Source of the DNA: Chloroflexota bacterium
GTDB taxonomy: Bacteria; Chloroflexota; Limnocylindria; Limnocylindrales; CSP1-4
DNA length: 9,363 nucleotides
Assembly: GCA_013695255.1 (NCBI GenBank)
Contig: JACDAV010000260.1
Location: 1-9,363 of the forward strand
Direction: 5' to 3'
Of this stretch, positions 1 through 6,519 are shown piece after piece. A model generated the notes under the pieces. That model was not told where the DNA came from. It made no database searches and worked only from the letters and a program-made list of their open reading frames with translations. Within the stretch, counting starts at the first letter, position 1; every line of letters begins with the position of its first letter. Position numbers and translations under genes: made by a program.

Positions 1-13
1 GATACGGGAGACC

Positions 14-1201
14 CTAGGAGCGCAAGGCGGCCGGCGGACGGGGCGACGGCGGGATCTCGGCGTGGAAGCTCTCCGGCAGCGGGCCCTGGGCGGCCAGGCG
101 CCGGATCACGAACCCGTAGTAGTCGTCGACCTTGGCGGTCACCCGCTCCCAGCTGAACTCCTCCGCGCGGGCCGGGCCGTTGGCCGCCATCTCCTCCCGC
201 AGCTCGTTGTCGTTGAGCAGCTGGGCGATGGCGGCCGCGATCGCCTTGGGCTTGCCCGGCGGGACGAGCAGTCCCTCCCGCCCGCGCCGGACGACGCCCT
301 TGTAGCCGTGGATGTCGCTGCACACGATCGGCGTCCCGGCGGCCAGCGACTCGAGCAGCACGATCCCGAACGACTCACCGCCCGTGGCCGGGGAGACGTA
401 GACGTCGGCGGTCTTGAACAGCTGCGCCTTCTCCCGATCGCTCACCCGGCCGAGGAACTCGACGCCGCCGAGACGGCGCGTGGCGACGTATCGGCGCGCC
501 TCGTGCTCCTGGGGGCCGGAGCCGACCACGAGGAGCCGACAGTGGCAGCCGGTCTTGCGCAGGATTCGATACGCCTTGAGGAGATGGAGCAGGCCCTTGC
601 GCGGCTCGTGCCGGCCGACGAACAACAGGTTCCGTGTTCCGTCCTGCCAGCGGGCGATCGGGACCGCCCGGCGGTAGCGGTCGACGTCCACCCCGTTGGG
701 GATGACCTTGTAGTCGCCCGGGAAGTAGCGGTCGATGAAGTGGCGGGCGGCGGCGCTGACCGCGATCCGGCCGTGGAGGCGGCTGGCGTAGCCGCCCATG
801 AAGCGCCGACCGAACTCGTATGCGGGCGAGAAGCCGCCATACGCATGGAACGTCGCCACGTTCACGCTGGTCGAGAGCCGCAGCACGATCGGCGAGAGGA
901 ACGGCACGAACGGCTCGTGGAAATGGAGCACGTCGAACCGCTCCCGATCGAGGACCTCGTGGACCTGCGACAGGAACCGGGGCGACACGGTCAGCGTGCC
1001 GACCGAGCCGTTGGTCGGGACGGAGAAGCCCTTGCCGATCCGGATCACGTCACCCTCGGACGAGCGCTGGAGCCCATGCGAGCTGGTGATGATCCGGACG
1101 TCGTGGCCGCGCAGTCGCAGGTTCTCGTAGAGGTAGGCGACGTGCTGCGTCACGCCCCCCGGCAACGGGTAGACGTAGGGCGAGACGAGCCCGATCTTCA
1201 T
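14..1201 (-). CDS. pimA: GT4 glycosyltransferase, PimA-like (phosphatidylinositol mannosyltransferase candidate)
   Basis: This 395-residue protein is a GT-B fold, family GT4 retaining glycosyltransferase. By eye it resembles mycobacterial PimA, which moves mannose from GDP-mannose to the inositol ring of phosphatidylinositol on the cytoplasmic membrane face. Visible marks are the N-terminal PGGV loop (14-17), NGSV (64-67), FDVLHFHEP (89-97), ATFH with H119, IPNGVDV (167-173), GRHEPRKG (196-203, the nucleotide-sugar phosphate-binding Arg/Lys pair) and GGESFGIVLLE, where E276 and E284 form the EX7E motif. No signal peptide or membrane segment is seen. The ATG overlaps the PHP gene stop as ATGA, and a GGAGG at 1209-1213 lies 7 bases upstream, which fixes the start. 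It is the last operon gene in view. The proline-rich tail (about 382-392) looks disordered. PI mannosylation is inferred from motifs plus operon context; another sugar or lipid acceptor is possible. Confidence 0.85.
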   Translation of the reverse strand: MKIGLVSPYVYPLPGGVTQHVAYLYENLRLRGHDVRIITSSHGLQRSSEGDVIRIGKGFSVPTNGSVGTLTVSPRFLSQVHEVLDRERFDVLHFHEPFVPFLSPIVLRLSTSVNVATFHAYGGFSPAYEFGRRFMGGYASRLHGRIAVSAAARHFIDRYFPGDYKVIPNGVDVDRYRRAVPIARWQDGTRNLLFVGRHEPRKGLLHLLKAYRILRKTGCHCRLLVVGSGPQEHEARRYVATRRLGGVEFLGRVSDREKAQLFKTADVYVSPATGGESFGIVLLESLAAGTPIVCSDIHGYKGVVRRGREGLLVPPGKPKAIAAAIAQLLNDNELREEMAANGPARAEEFSWERVTAKVDDYYGFVIRRLAAQGPLPESFHAEIPPSPRPPAALRS

Positions 1202-1998
1202 CCGGCGCCCTCCCGGCCACCCGGCCGGAGCTCGACCGGGTACCCGAGGTCGCGCCGGGAGCCGTCGCGGAGCACCCGGCCCCGGAGGGTGGCGCCGATG
1301 TCCCGGCCGTACTTGCGGAGCTGGCGCCCGAAGGTCCGGAGCTGCAACGGCCCGCCGTCGAACGAGCCGTGGTGCTGCGTCTGCCTGGCGAGGATCGCCC
1401 GCCGGAGGTCGCCCGCGGACGCGCCCGGGAACGTGGTCCATCCGGTCCCGATGGACTCGATGACGTGCGCGTCGCTGTTGCCGATCCTGGCCAGGCCGTA
1501 TCGATCGGCGAACCGCACGACGCGGCCGTGCCACGGCCGCCCCAGCGTCGTTGGATTGAACGTCTCCAGCGCATCGGGATGGAATCTGGCGTCCGGGTCG
1601 TCGAGCAGCCCGCGCAGCACGAAGCCCTGGGCGCACAACGGGTAGGGCACCAGCGGGTGGGCCGGGACCGCGATGCCGCCCTGCTCGTGGACCGCTGCGA
1701 TCGACCAGCGCAGCGACCGAAGCGGCGGGATCGACCGCTCCAGGAAGAGCCCGAGGAGGTGGCCGCCGCGGGTCGTGATTTCCTCGCCGACGATCACCTC
1801 GACGCGTAGCCCGCGGTCGCGCGCGATCGACCGAGCGGCAATGGCGGCGTCGATCCGCTCGTGGTCCGTGATGGCGATGACGTCGAGCCGGCTCGACCGC
1901 TCGACGTGGTCGAGGATCTCGACGACGCCGGACGTGCCGTCGGAGGCCAGCGTGTGGATGTGAAGGTCCGCGCAGCCGGTTGCCCTCGGTTCGGTCAC
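1198..1998 (-). CDS. PHP-domain metal-dependent phosphoesterase
   Basis: The 266-residue product carries the full set of PHP-superfamily metal-binding motifs in order: DLHIHTLASDG near residue 12, ITDHE, GEEIT, GGHLLGLF, PAHPL and GNSDAH. These His, Asp and Glu residues hold a two- or three-metal centre. The length matches stand-alone PHP phosphoesterases, a family with histidinol-phosphate phosphatases and nucleotide phosphatases, rather than polymerase-linked PHP domains. The GTG at 1998 is preferred because it lies 2 bases after the acyltransferase stop and has GGAG (2007-2010) 8 bases upstream. A longer frame to 2073 would add 25 Arg/Gly/Pro-rich residues that only read through the neighbour. 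The stop overlaps the glycosyltransferase start by 4 bases. The substrate cannot be read from sequence; position between PIP synthase, acyltransferases and a PimA-like enzyme suggests a phosphorylated lipid or inositol intermediate. Confidence 0.85.
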   Translation of the reverse strand: MTEPRATGCADLHIHTLASDGTSGVVEILDHVERSSRLDVIAITDHERIDAAIAARSIARDRGLRVEVIVGEEITTRGGHLLGLFLERSIPPLRSLRWSIAAVHEQGGIAVPAHPLVPYPLCAQGFVLRGLLDDPDARFHPDALETFNPTTLGRPWHGRVVRFADRYGLARIGNSDAHVIESIGTGWTTFPGASAGDLRRAILARQTQHHGSFDGGPLQLRTFGRQLRKYGRDIGATLRGRVLRDGSRRDLGYPVELRPGGREGAG

Positions 1999-2000
1999 GG

Positions 2001-3077
2001 CTAACGCTCCACGGCCGACCCGGCCGGGTCGTCGTCGAGATCCGGCCAGATCGGGTGGAAGACGGCCCACCACTGTTCGGGTGCGTCCGCGATTGCGGTC
2101 TCGAAGCCTGCCGCCAGGTGCCGGAGCGTGCCCTCGACGCGCTCGCGACGGGTCCCCTCGGTGGGGACCTCGATCCGGGCGACCCGCGCCCGGTACCGCC
2201 CGGGACCGTCCCGCCGAACCGCTGCCAGGTAGACCGGCGCCCCGGACTCGATGGCCAGGAGAGCCGGACCCACGGGGAGCGGCGCCGGGTGACCGAAGAG
2301 GTCGATCGATACGCCGCGGCCGTTGATGTCCCGGTCGCCGACGATCCCGATCGATTCGCCAGCGCGCAGGGCGGCCAGCAGCTCCCGCCTGGCCTCACGC
2401 AGGCCGAGGATCCGCACGCCGAGCGCGCCACGCGTGCGGACGAACCAGCGCTGGAGCGCCGGGTCGCCGACCGTCTCCATCGGTCCGCTCACGCGCCGGC
2501 CGGAGCGCCGGGCCAGGTACAGGGCCGGCAGCTCGATGGCGCCGAAGTGCATCCCCACGAAGACCACGGCCCCCCCGCTCTCGAACGCCTCGTCGACGAC
2601 GTCCGGTGTCTCGATCAGGACCCGTTCGCGCATCCAACGGGCGGTCATCCGGGGCGTGCGGATGACCTCCAGGTAGTAGCGCGCCGCATGCTGGTAGGCG
2701 GCGCGGACGAGGCGTTCGAGCGCCTTCGGGTCCGTCGCGGCGGCCCGAGCGCGCGTCGAGCCGGTGCCGCGCTCGGCCAGGACCATGGCGACCCGCGCCA
2801 GGTGGCGTCGGGCGCGCGCGGCCCTCGCCGGCGTGCTGTGGTACCAGACCAGGCCGGCGAGGTCGGCGACGCGGATCACGAGCCCTTCGGGCAGGTGCGA
2901 GGCGATCCAGGCGACCGCCGTCAAGAGGACGACGCGCAGCCGCTGGAGCAGGGTGCCGCGATCCGCATCGGCCGCGACGGCGGGCCCGGCCGCGCCGCGG
3001 GGAGGACGTCCGCCACGGAGCGACGAGCCGCCGACGGGGTCTGTGCGGGGCTTCCTCCCCGTGATCGGCTCGCTCAT
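2001..3077 (-). CDS. LpxL/HtrB/PatA-family lipid acyltransferase (second of a tandem pair)
   Basis: This 358-residue membrane-associated acyltransferase belongs to the family of LpxL/HtrB (lipid A) and PatA (PI-mannoside) enzymes, which move an acyl chain to a glycolipid hydroxyl. The HX4E motif is GMHFGAIE with H177 and E182. The block GDRDINGRGVSIDLFG (247-262) followed by PLPVGPALLAIESGAP resembles the second half of PatA, where the corresponding ERD segment supplies a catalytic acid. The family's C-terminal signature is PEQWWAVFHPIWPD (333-346). A hydrophobic stretch at about 49-60 probably anchors the protein to the membrane; residues 1-40 are low-complexity. The ATG overlaps the upstream acyltransferase stop (ATGA), with GGAGGT at 3087-3092, 9 bases upstream. 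No lipid A genes are nearby, so acylation of a PI-mannoside-type lipid is the favoured inference. Confidence 0.87.
   Translation of the reverse strand: MSEPITGRKPRTDPVGGSSLRGGRPPRGAAGPAVAADADRGTLLQRLRVVLLTAVAWIASHLPEGLVIRVADLAGLVWYHSTPARAARARRHLARVAMVLAERGTGSTRARAAATDPKALERLVRAAYQHAARYYLEVIRTPRMTARWMRERVLIETPDVVDEAFESGGAVVFVGMHFGAIELPALYLARRSGRRVSGPMETVGDPALQRWFVRTRGALGVRILGLREARRELLAALRAGESIGIVGDRDINGRGVSIDLFGHPAPLPVGPALLAIESGAPVYLAAVRRDGPGRYRARVARIEVPTEGTRRERVEGTLRHLAAGFETAIADAPEQWWAVFHPIWPDLDDDPAGSAVER
2007..2010 (-). promoter_or_regulatory. Shine-Dalgarno site of the PHP gene
   Basis: The minus strand reads GGAG 8 bases before the GTG at 1998, inside the last codons of the preceding acyltransferase. 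It supports the short form of the PHP protein, starting just before its first metal motif. Confidence 0.55.
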
Positions 3078-4156
3078 GGCGCGGGGACCTCCGGCGAGGT
3101 GTCGTCCGGAGTGCGCATCGGCTGTGCGGCGCGCATCGCCGCCACTCGGGCTTCCAGCTCCGCCTGCGCTTCCGGCGCCTCGGGCCAGACCGGCTTGAAG
3201 CTGTACCACTGCTCCGGCGCGGCGGCGATCGCCGCTGCGAGCGCGTCGGCCATCAGCTGCGTGGCGCGCTGGAGCTCGGCGGGCTCCGTCGAGGCAACCT
3301 CGATGGGCTCCGTCCAGCCCACCTCGAACCGCGTCTCGCCGCGCCGGATGAGGATCGGGAGGATGGGCGAGCCGGTCTTCGCGGCCAGCGTGGCGGGCCC
3401 CGCCGGCAGGGTCGTCCAGGCGTCGAACAGCCGGACCGGGATCCCGTCCGGCCGGTAGCCCCAGTCGACCAGCAGGCCGAGCATCTCGCCGCGCCGGAGC
3501 ACGGCGTAGATCTCGCGCAGGTTCCGCCACGGGATGATGTGGTTGCCCCACCGCTCGCGGTCGCGGCGGAAGTCCTCGAACAGCTCCGCGTAGGCGGAAT
3601 CGTCGGCCACCACGTTGACGCCGAACCGCGCGCCGACGCCGGCCGCGACCATGTCGACGTTCCCGACGTGCCCGAGCGTGTAGATCAGCCCGCCCTGCGA
3701 GCCTCGCCAGATCGGCTCGATGGGATCGAGCTCCGTGGACGGGACGAGCGCCTCCGCCTGCTCGCGGGTCATGCGCGGCAGCCGCATGACCTCGATCAGG
3801 TACCGGCCGTACGTCCCGTAGGCTCGCAGCGCGAGCCGGCGCACCCGCCAGTGACCCGGCGGGAGGCCGAGCACGTGGCCGAAGTTGGCGTTCGACCAGC
3901 GGCGCTTCTGCGGCCAGGCGAGATAGGACAGCTGAGCCGCCAGCCCGATCATCCTCGCCGCCGGCCCCGCCGGCGCCCGACCGAGCAGCCAGGAGGCCAC
4001 ACGAAAGCCGACGACCCCCGCCTTCTCGGCCAGTCGCGAGCCGCCGCCCGGGCGCCGGTGCGGCGCCAGCAGCCGGACGTCGCGCCGTTCCAGGTCGGGC
4101 GCTGTTCGGGGCTTCGCGTCTCGAGCGGCCATCAGCCCCGGCTCGCGCGCCGTCAC
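3074..4156 (-). CDS. LpxL/HtrB/PatA-family lipid acyltransferase (first of a tandem pair)
   Basis: A 360-residue paralogue of the next gene. The catalytic HX4D motif is LGHVGNVD with H163 and D168, close to the HSGNWD form I recall from mycobacterial PatA. The upstream stretch YGTYGRYLIEVMRLPRM (113-129) and C-terminal PEQWYSFKPVWPE (314-326) are family landmarks. The segment LLVDWGYRPDGIPVRLF (228-244) replaces the neighbour's GDRD block and keeps D231. Helical hydrophobic residues at about 46-58 and 66-80 could seat it on the membrane. The GTG at 4156 overlaps the ino1 stop as GTGA and lacks a clear Shine-Dalgarno sequence, so translation probably depends on coupling; an ATG at 4132 is the alternative start. 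Acyl transfer to a phosphoinositide glycolipid, such as mannose or inositol hydroxyls of a PIM, is inferred from its neighbours. Confidence 0.86.
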   Translation of the reverse strand: MTAREPGLMAARDAKPRTAPDLERRDVRLLAPHRRPGGGSRLAEKAGVVGFRVASWLLGRAPAGPAARMIGLAAQLSYLAWPQKRRWSNANFGHVLGLPPGHWRVRRLALRAYGTYGRYLIEVMRLPRMTREQAEALVPSTELDPIEPIWRGSQGGLIYTLGHVGNVDMVAAGVGARFGVNVVADDSAYAELFEDFRRDRERWGNHIIPWRNLREIYAVLRRGEMLGLLVDWGYRPDGIPVRLFDAWTTLPAGPATLAAKTGSPILPILIRRGETRFEVGWTEPIEVASTEPAELQRATQLMADALAAAIAAAPEQWYSFKPVWPEAPEAQAELEARVAAMRAAQPMRTPDDTSPEVPAP

Positions 4157-5406
4157 CGGGTGGCTGGGACGGCCTTCGCCTTCGCCGGCGAGCCCGCCAC
4201 CTTGCGCAGCCGTCGCCGGGCGGGCTCCTCCGTGCCGACCAGGGTCTCGTTATCGTCGCCGCGGATGAACGCCTCGACCCGCTGGTGGGCGATGTCGTCA
4301 TGGATCTGCTGCGGCGGCGACTTCATGAAGTAGGACGAGGGCCCGACGAGCGTCCCGGCCAGCCCGCGGTCGAGGCCCAGCTTCAGGCAGCGGATCGCGT
4401 CGGTGATGACGCCGGCCGAGTTGGGCGAGTCCCAGACCTCGAGCTTGAGCTCCGCGTTGAGCGGCACGTCGCCGAAGGTCGTGCCCTCCATCCGGATGTA
4501 GCACCACTTGCGGTCCTGGAGCCACGGGACGTGGTCGCTCGGGCCGACGTGGACGTTGTCCGGGTCGAGCTCGTAGTCCAGCATCGAGGTGACCGCGTTG
4601 GTCTTGGAGATCTTCTTCGACTCGAGTCGCTCGCGCTCGAGCATGTTCAGGAAGTCCGTGTTGCCGCCGAAGTTGAGCTGGTAGGTTCGATCCAGCCGGA
4701 CGCCGCGGTCCATGAACAGCCGCGTGAGGACGCGGTGGCTGATCGTCGCCCCCACCTGGCTCTTGATGTCATCGCCGATGACCGGCAGGCCCCGGTCGGC
4801 GAAGCGGCGCTGCCAGTAAGGCTCCCGCCCGATGAACACGGGAATGGCGTTGATGAAGCCGACGCCGGCCTGGAGCGCCTGCTCGACGTACCACTTGGTC
4901 GCCTGCTCCGAGCCGACCGGGAGGTACGAGACCATCACGTCGACCTCGCGCTCCTTGAGGATGCCGACGATGTCGGCCGTCGGGCCGGGCGCCTTCTCGA
5001 TGATCTGGCTGAGGTACTTGCCGAGGCCGTCGTGGGTCATCCCCCGCTCGACCGGCAGCCCAAGGTCCGGGACCTGCTGGAACACGATCGTGTTGTTCGG
5101 CTTCTGGTAGATCGCTTCGGAGAGGTCCTTGCCGACCTTGTTCCGGTCGACGTCGAAGGCGGCCACGAACTCGATGTCGCGGACGTGGTAGCCGCCGAGG
5201 TTGACGTGCATCAGCCCCGGGACGAAGTCGTCGTCGTTGGCCTTCTCGTAGTAGTACCGGCCCTGGACGAGGCTGCTCGCGCAGTTGCCGACGCCGACGA
5301 TCGCGACCCGGATCTTGCCGTCGCCGCGGCGCCCTGCGCCGGCCCAGGTGTTGTGAGGCGCCGAGCCGTTCTTTCCGTTCTTGCCGTTCTTGCGGTTGGT
5401 GGGCAT
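4153..5406 (-). CDS. ino1: Inositol-3-phosphate synthase (myo-inositol-1-phosphate synthase)
   Basis: This cytosolic NAD-dependent enzyme cyclises glucose-6-phosphate to 1D-myo-inositol 3-phosphate, the committed step to inositol lipids. The 417-residue product matches the short mycobacterial-type Ino1 over nearly its whole length: Rossmann segment VAIVGVGNCASSLVQG (34-49), VPGLMHV (62-68), FVAAFDVD (80-87), VSYLPVGSE (159-167), GDDIKSQVGAT (211-221), NFGGNTDFLNMLERERLESK (245-264), GPSDHV (288-293) and KLEVWDSPNSAGV (321-333). It is about 50 residues longer than the mycobacterial protein I recall, through an N-terminal tail with three KNG repeats (6-14) and an Arg/Lys/Ala-rich C-terminus from about 395. 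The ATG at 5406 is chosen over an in-frame codon at 5460 because it has AAGGAG at 5417-5422, 10 bases upstream, and falls after the previous gene. It overlaps the following acyltransferase by 4 bases. Confidence 0.97.
   Translation of the reverse strand: MPTNRKNGKNGKNGSAPHNTWAGAGRRGDGKIRVAIVGVGNCASSLVQGRYYYEKANDDDFVPGLMHVNLGGYHVRDIEFVAAFDVDRNKVGKDLSEAIYQKPNNTIVFQQVPDLGLPVERGMTHDGLGKYLSQIIEKAPGPTADIVGILKEREVDVMVSYLPVGSEQATKWYVEQALQAGVGFINAIPVFIGREPYWQRRFADRGLPVIGDDIKSQVGATISHRVLTRLFMDRGVRLDRTYQLNFGGNTDFLNMLERERLESKKISKTNAVTSMLDYELDPDNVHVGPSDHVPWLQDRKWCYIRMEGTTFGDVPLNAELKLEVWDSPNSAGVITDAIRCLKLGLDRGLAGTLVGPSSYFMKSPPQQIHDDIAHQRVEAFIRGDDNETLVGTEEPARRRLRKVAGSPAKAKAVPATR
5366..5392 (-). repeat. Three tandem 9-base units encoding Lys-Asn-Gly repeats in ino1
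   Basis: Three tandem 9-base units (plus strand CCGTTCTTT, CCGTTCTTG, CCGTTCTTG) give the KNGKNGKNG string at residues 6-14 of Ino1. Gain or loss of a unit keeps the frame, and the string lies in a tail before the Rossmann fold, so copy number could vary between strains harmlessly. Confidence 0.8.
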
Positions 5407-5416
5407 GGTCTCCGAG

Positions 5417-5422
5417 CTCCTT
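5417..5422 (-). promoter_or_regulatory. Shine-Dalgarno site of ino1
   Basis: The minus strand reads AAGGAG, ending 10 bases before the ATG at 5406. It sits in the 19-base gap after the PIP synthase stop (5426-5428), the longest gap inside the operon. This site decides the ino1 start. Confidence 0.75.
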
Positions 5423-5425
5423 GAA

Positions 5426-6118
5426 CTACCGATCGATCTGGGCGAGCTGGCGTCTGACATGGAGGATCCGCTGGACGACGGTGACCGCCGACAGGACGGC
5501 GATGAGGCCGAGGGCGATGCCGAGCGCCCAGGCGGCCTCGGCCCGGTAGGGCTCCCACGACATCAGCGCGTCCTCCATGCCGGCCGGGATCGTGAAGCGC
5601 ACGCCGCCGAGGGCGCCGCACAGGACCAGGCCGACCGACAGGATCACGAGCCGCTCCGGCCGTGGCGCGAAGCCGACCTCGCCGTGCAGATTGAGCGCCT
5701 CCGCCTTTGCCCGGGTGTAGGTGACGACCGAGGCGAACGCGAGCGCAGCCCCCGCGAGGCCCACGCCGGGCAGGAAGCCGGCCGATGCGCAGCCGTAGGC
5801 GACGCCGGCGAGGACGAGGCTCTCCCCGGTCCGGTCGAGGGTCGAGTCCAGGAAGGCGCCGAACCTCGTCGCCTGGCCCGTCGCCCGGGCGAGCGCCCCG
5901 TCGAACATGTCGAAGACCCCGAAGGCGATCACGAGGATGCCCGCCGGCGCCCACCACTCCGCGGCCGCGGCCGCGGCCGCGAGGCACGTGCCGAGGAAGC
6001 CCGCCACGGTCAGCGTGTTGGGGGTGACGCCGAGCCGCCCGAAGGCCAGTGCGACCGGGATGGCCATGCCGCGCAGGCGCTGGCGGGTTTCCGGCGAGAC
6101 CAACGAGCGGTTGATCAC
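5426..6118 (-). CDS. pgsA: CDP-alcohol phosphatidyltransferase, phosphatidylinositol-phosphate synthase type
   Basis: A 230-residue integral membrane enzyme with the complete CDP-alcohol phosphotransferase signature: D70, D73-G74, A77-R78, G87, D91 and D95 in the exact D-x2-DG-x2-AR-x8-G-x3-D-x3-D spacing that binds the metals and CDP-diacylglycerol. About six hydrophobic segments are visible (roughly 31-53, 58-72, 102-119, 122-134, 157-172, 196-215). TRFGAFLDSTLDR, YTRAKAEALNL and RPERLVIL resemble mycobacterial PgsA1, which condenses CDP-diacylglycerol with inositol-3-phosphate to give PI-phosphate. Having ino1 as the next gene supports that substrate over glycerol phosphate. The GTG at 6118 overlaps the arsR stop (GTGA) with only a G-rich stretch upstream, so coupling is likely. 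A run of alanines (47-53) is encoded by a hexamer repeat. Another CDP-alcohol acceptor cannot be excluded. Confidence 0.92.
   Translation of the reverse strand: MINRSLVSPETRQRLRGMAIPVALAFGRLGVTPNTLTVAGFLGTCLAAAAAAAEWWAPAGILVIAFGVFDMFDGALARATGQATRFGAFLDSTLDRTGESLVLAGVAYGCASAGFLPGVGLAGAALAFASVVTYTRAKAEALNLHGEVGFAPRPERLVILSVGLVLCGALGGVRFTIPAGMEDALMSWEPYRAEAAWALGIALGLIAVLSAVTVVQRILHVRRQLAQIDR
5961..5980 (-). repeat. Palindromic GCGGCC hexamer repeat coding polyalanine
   Basis: Three and a third GCGGCC units in tandem form a 20-base perfect palindrome holding three overlapping NotI sites. It codes for the alanine run at the end of the first membrane helix of the PIP synthase. It may reflect alanine codons in a GC-rich genome, but it is a plausible slippage site that stays in frame. 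Confidence 0.75.
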
Positions 6119-6504
6119 GACGTGGCCCCCCGCGGCCGCGCTGCCGCGCCGCCCAGCCCGAGGACCGCACGCTCACGCTCGACGAACGCCTCCCATGCCT
6201 CTGGCCGCAGGCGGCACAGCGTCTCGCGACCCTTGCGCCGCGTCTCGACGAGGCCGGCGGCCCGCAGGCGCCCGATGTGCCAGCTGACGAGCGGCTGCGA
6301 GAGCCCCACCTCGCCGATCAGGTCCGTCACGGAGGCGTCGCGCTCGGCGAGGTGGCGGACGATGCGCATCCGGTTCACGTCGGCGAGCGCCTTGTGGATG
6401 ACGCGAAGGGCGCGCAGCTCGTCAGGCTGGTCGACGATCGTGGCGATGGTCGAGCGGATCCGGGCGCGTGAGGGACTCAGGGGCTGCCTCCGGAGGCGTC
6501 GCAT
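6115..6504 (-). CDS. ArsR-family winged-helix transcriptional regulator
   Basis: A 129-residue soluble DNA-binding protein of typical ArsR/SmtB length. The wHTH spans about 36-105: LADVNRMRIVRHLAERDASVTDLIGEVGLSQPL holds helix 1 and the HTH, the recognition helix is SQPLVSWHIGRLRAAGLV (69-86), and the wing is ETRRKGRETLCRL. The only cysteine is C97. The helix-3 cysteine pair of arsenic or cadmium sensors and the His/Asp helix-5 zinc site are absent, so a non-metal signal is likely. It opens the phosphoinositide operon, and its stop overlaps the PIP synthase start. The start is uncertain: GTG (6510), TTG (6507) and ATG (6504) are consecutive codons. ATG fits a leaderless transcript from the -10 box at 6514-6519. 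There is no upstream Shine-Dalgarno, but GGAGG inside a 12-base palindrome (6486-6497) would suit a CTG at 6480. Autoregulation is inferred from the adjacent dyad. Confidence 0.9.
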   Translation of the reverse strand: MRRLRRQPLSPSRARIRSTIATIVDQPDELRALRVIHKALADVNRMRIVRHLAERDASVTDLIGEVGLSQPLVSWHIGRLRAAGLVETRRKGRETLCRLRPEAWEAFVERERAVLGLGGAAARPRGATS

Positions 6505-6513
6505 CAACACTGG

Positions 6514-6519
6514 TTTATA
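6514..6519 (-). promoter_or_regulatory. Candidate -10 box of the arsR-led operon
   Basis: The minus strand reads TATAAA in an AT-rich island, rare in this window, ending 9 bases before the ATG at 6504. Transcription would begin at or within a few bases of the start codons. No TTGACA-like -35 box is seen at 17 bases. The box abuts the ATCAA-N6-TTGAT dyad, so a bound repressor would block polymerase. Confidence 0.5.

Noticed and set aside
62..1645. 527-codon plus-strand frame opposite the glycosyltransferase and PHP genes
   Set aside because: Its product is Arg/Asp/Val/Gly-rich with no recognisable domain, while the minus strand encodes two clear families; long antisense frames are expected where third positions are G or C.
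1202..2431. Long N-terminal extension of the glycosyltransferase frame
   Set aside because: The extra 410 residues are Ser/Arg/Pro-rich out-of-frame readings of the PHP and acyltransferase genes; the ATG at 1201 has a Shine-Dalgarno site and begins exactly at the GT4 fold.
2001..4156. Lipid A secondary acyltransferases (LpxL/LpxM)
   Set aside because: Family membership fits, but the neighbours are inositol-lipid enzymes and no Lpx or Kdo genes are visible, so a PatA-like role is more consistent.
3078..4301. Long N-terminal extension of the second acyltransferase frame
   Set aside because: It reads the first acyltransferase in another frame; the ATG at 3077 has GGAGGT and an ATGA overlap.
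4285..5424. 379-codon plus-strand frame opposite ino1
   Set aside because: A low-complexity Val/Asp/Leu/Arg mirror of the Ino1 gene, whose minus-strand product matches its family along nearly the whole length.
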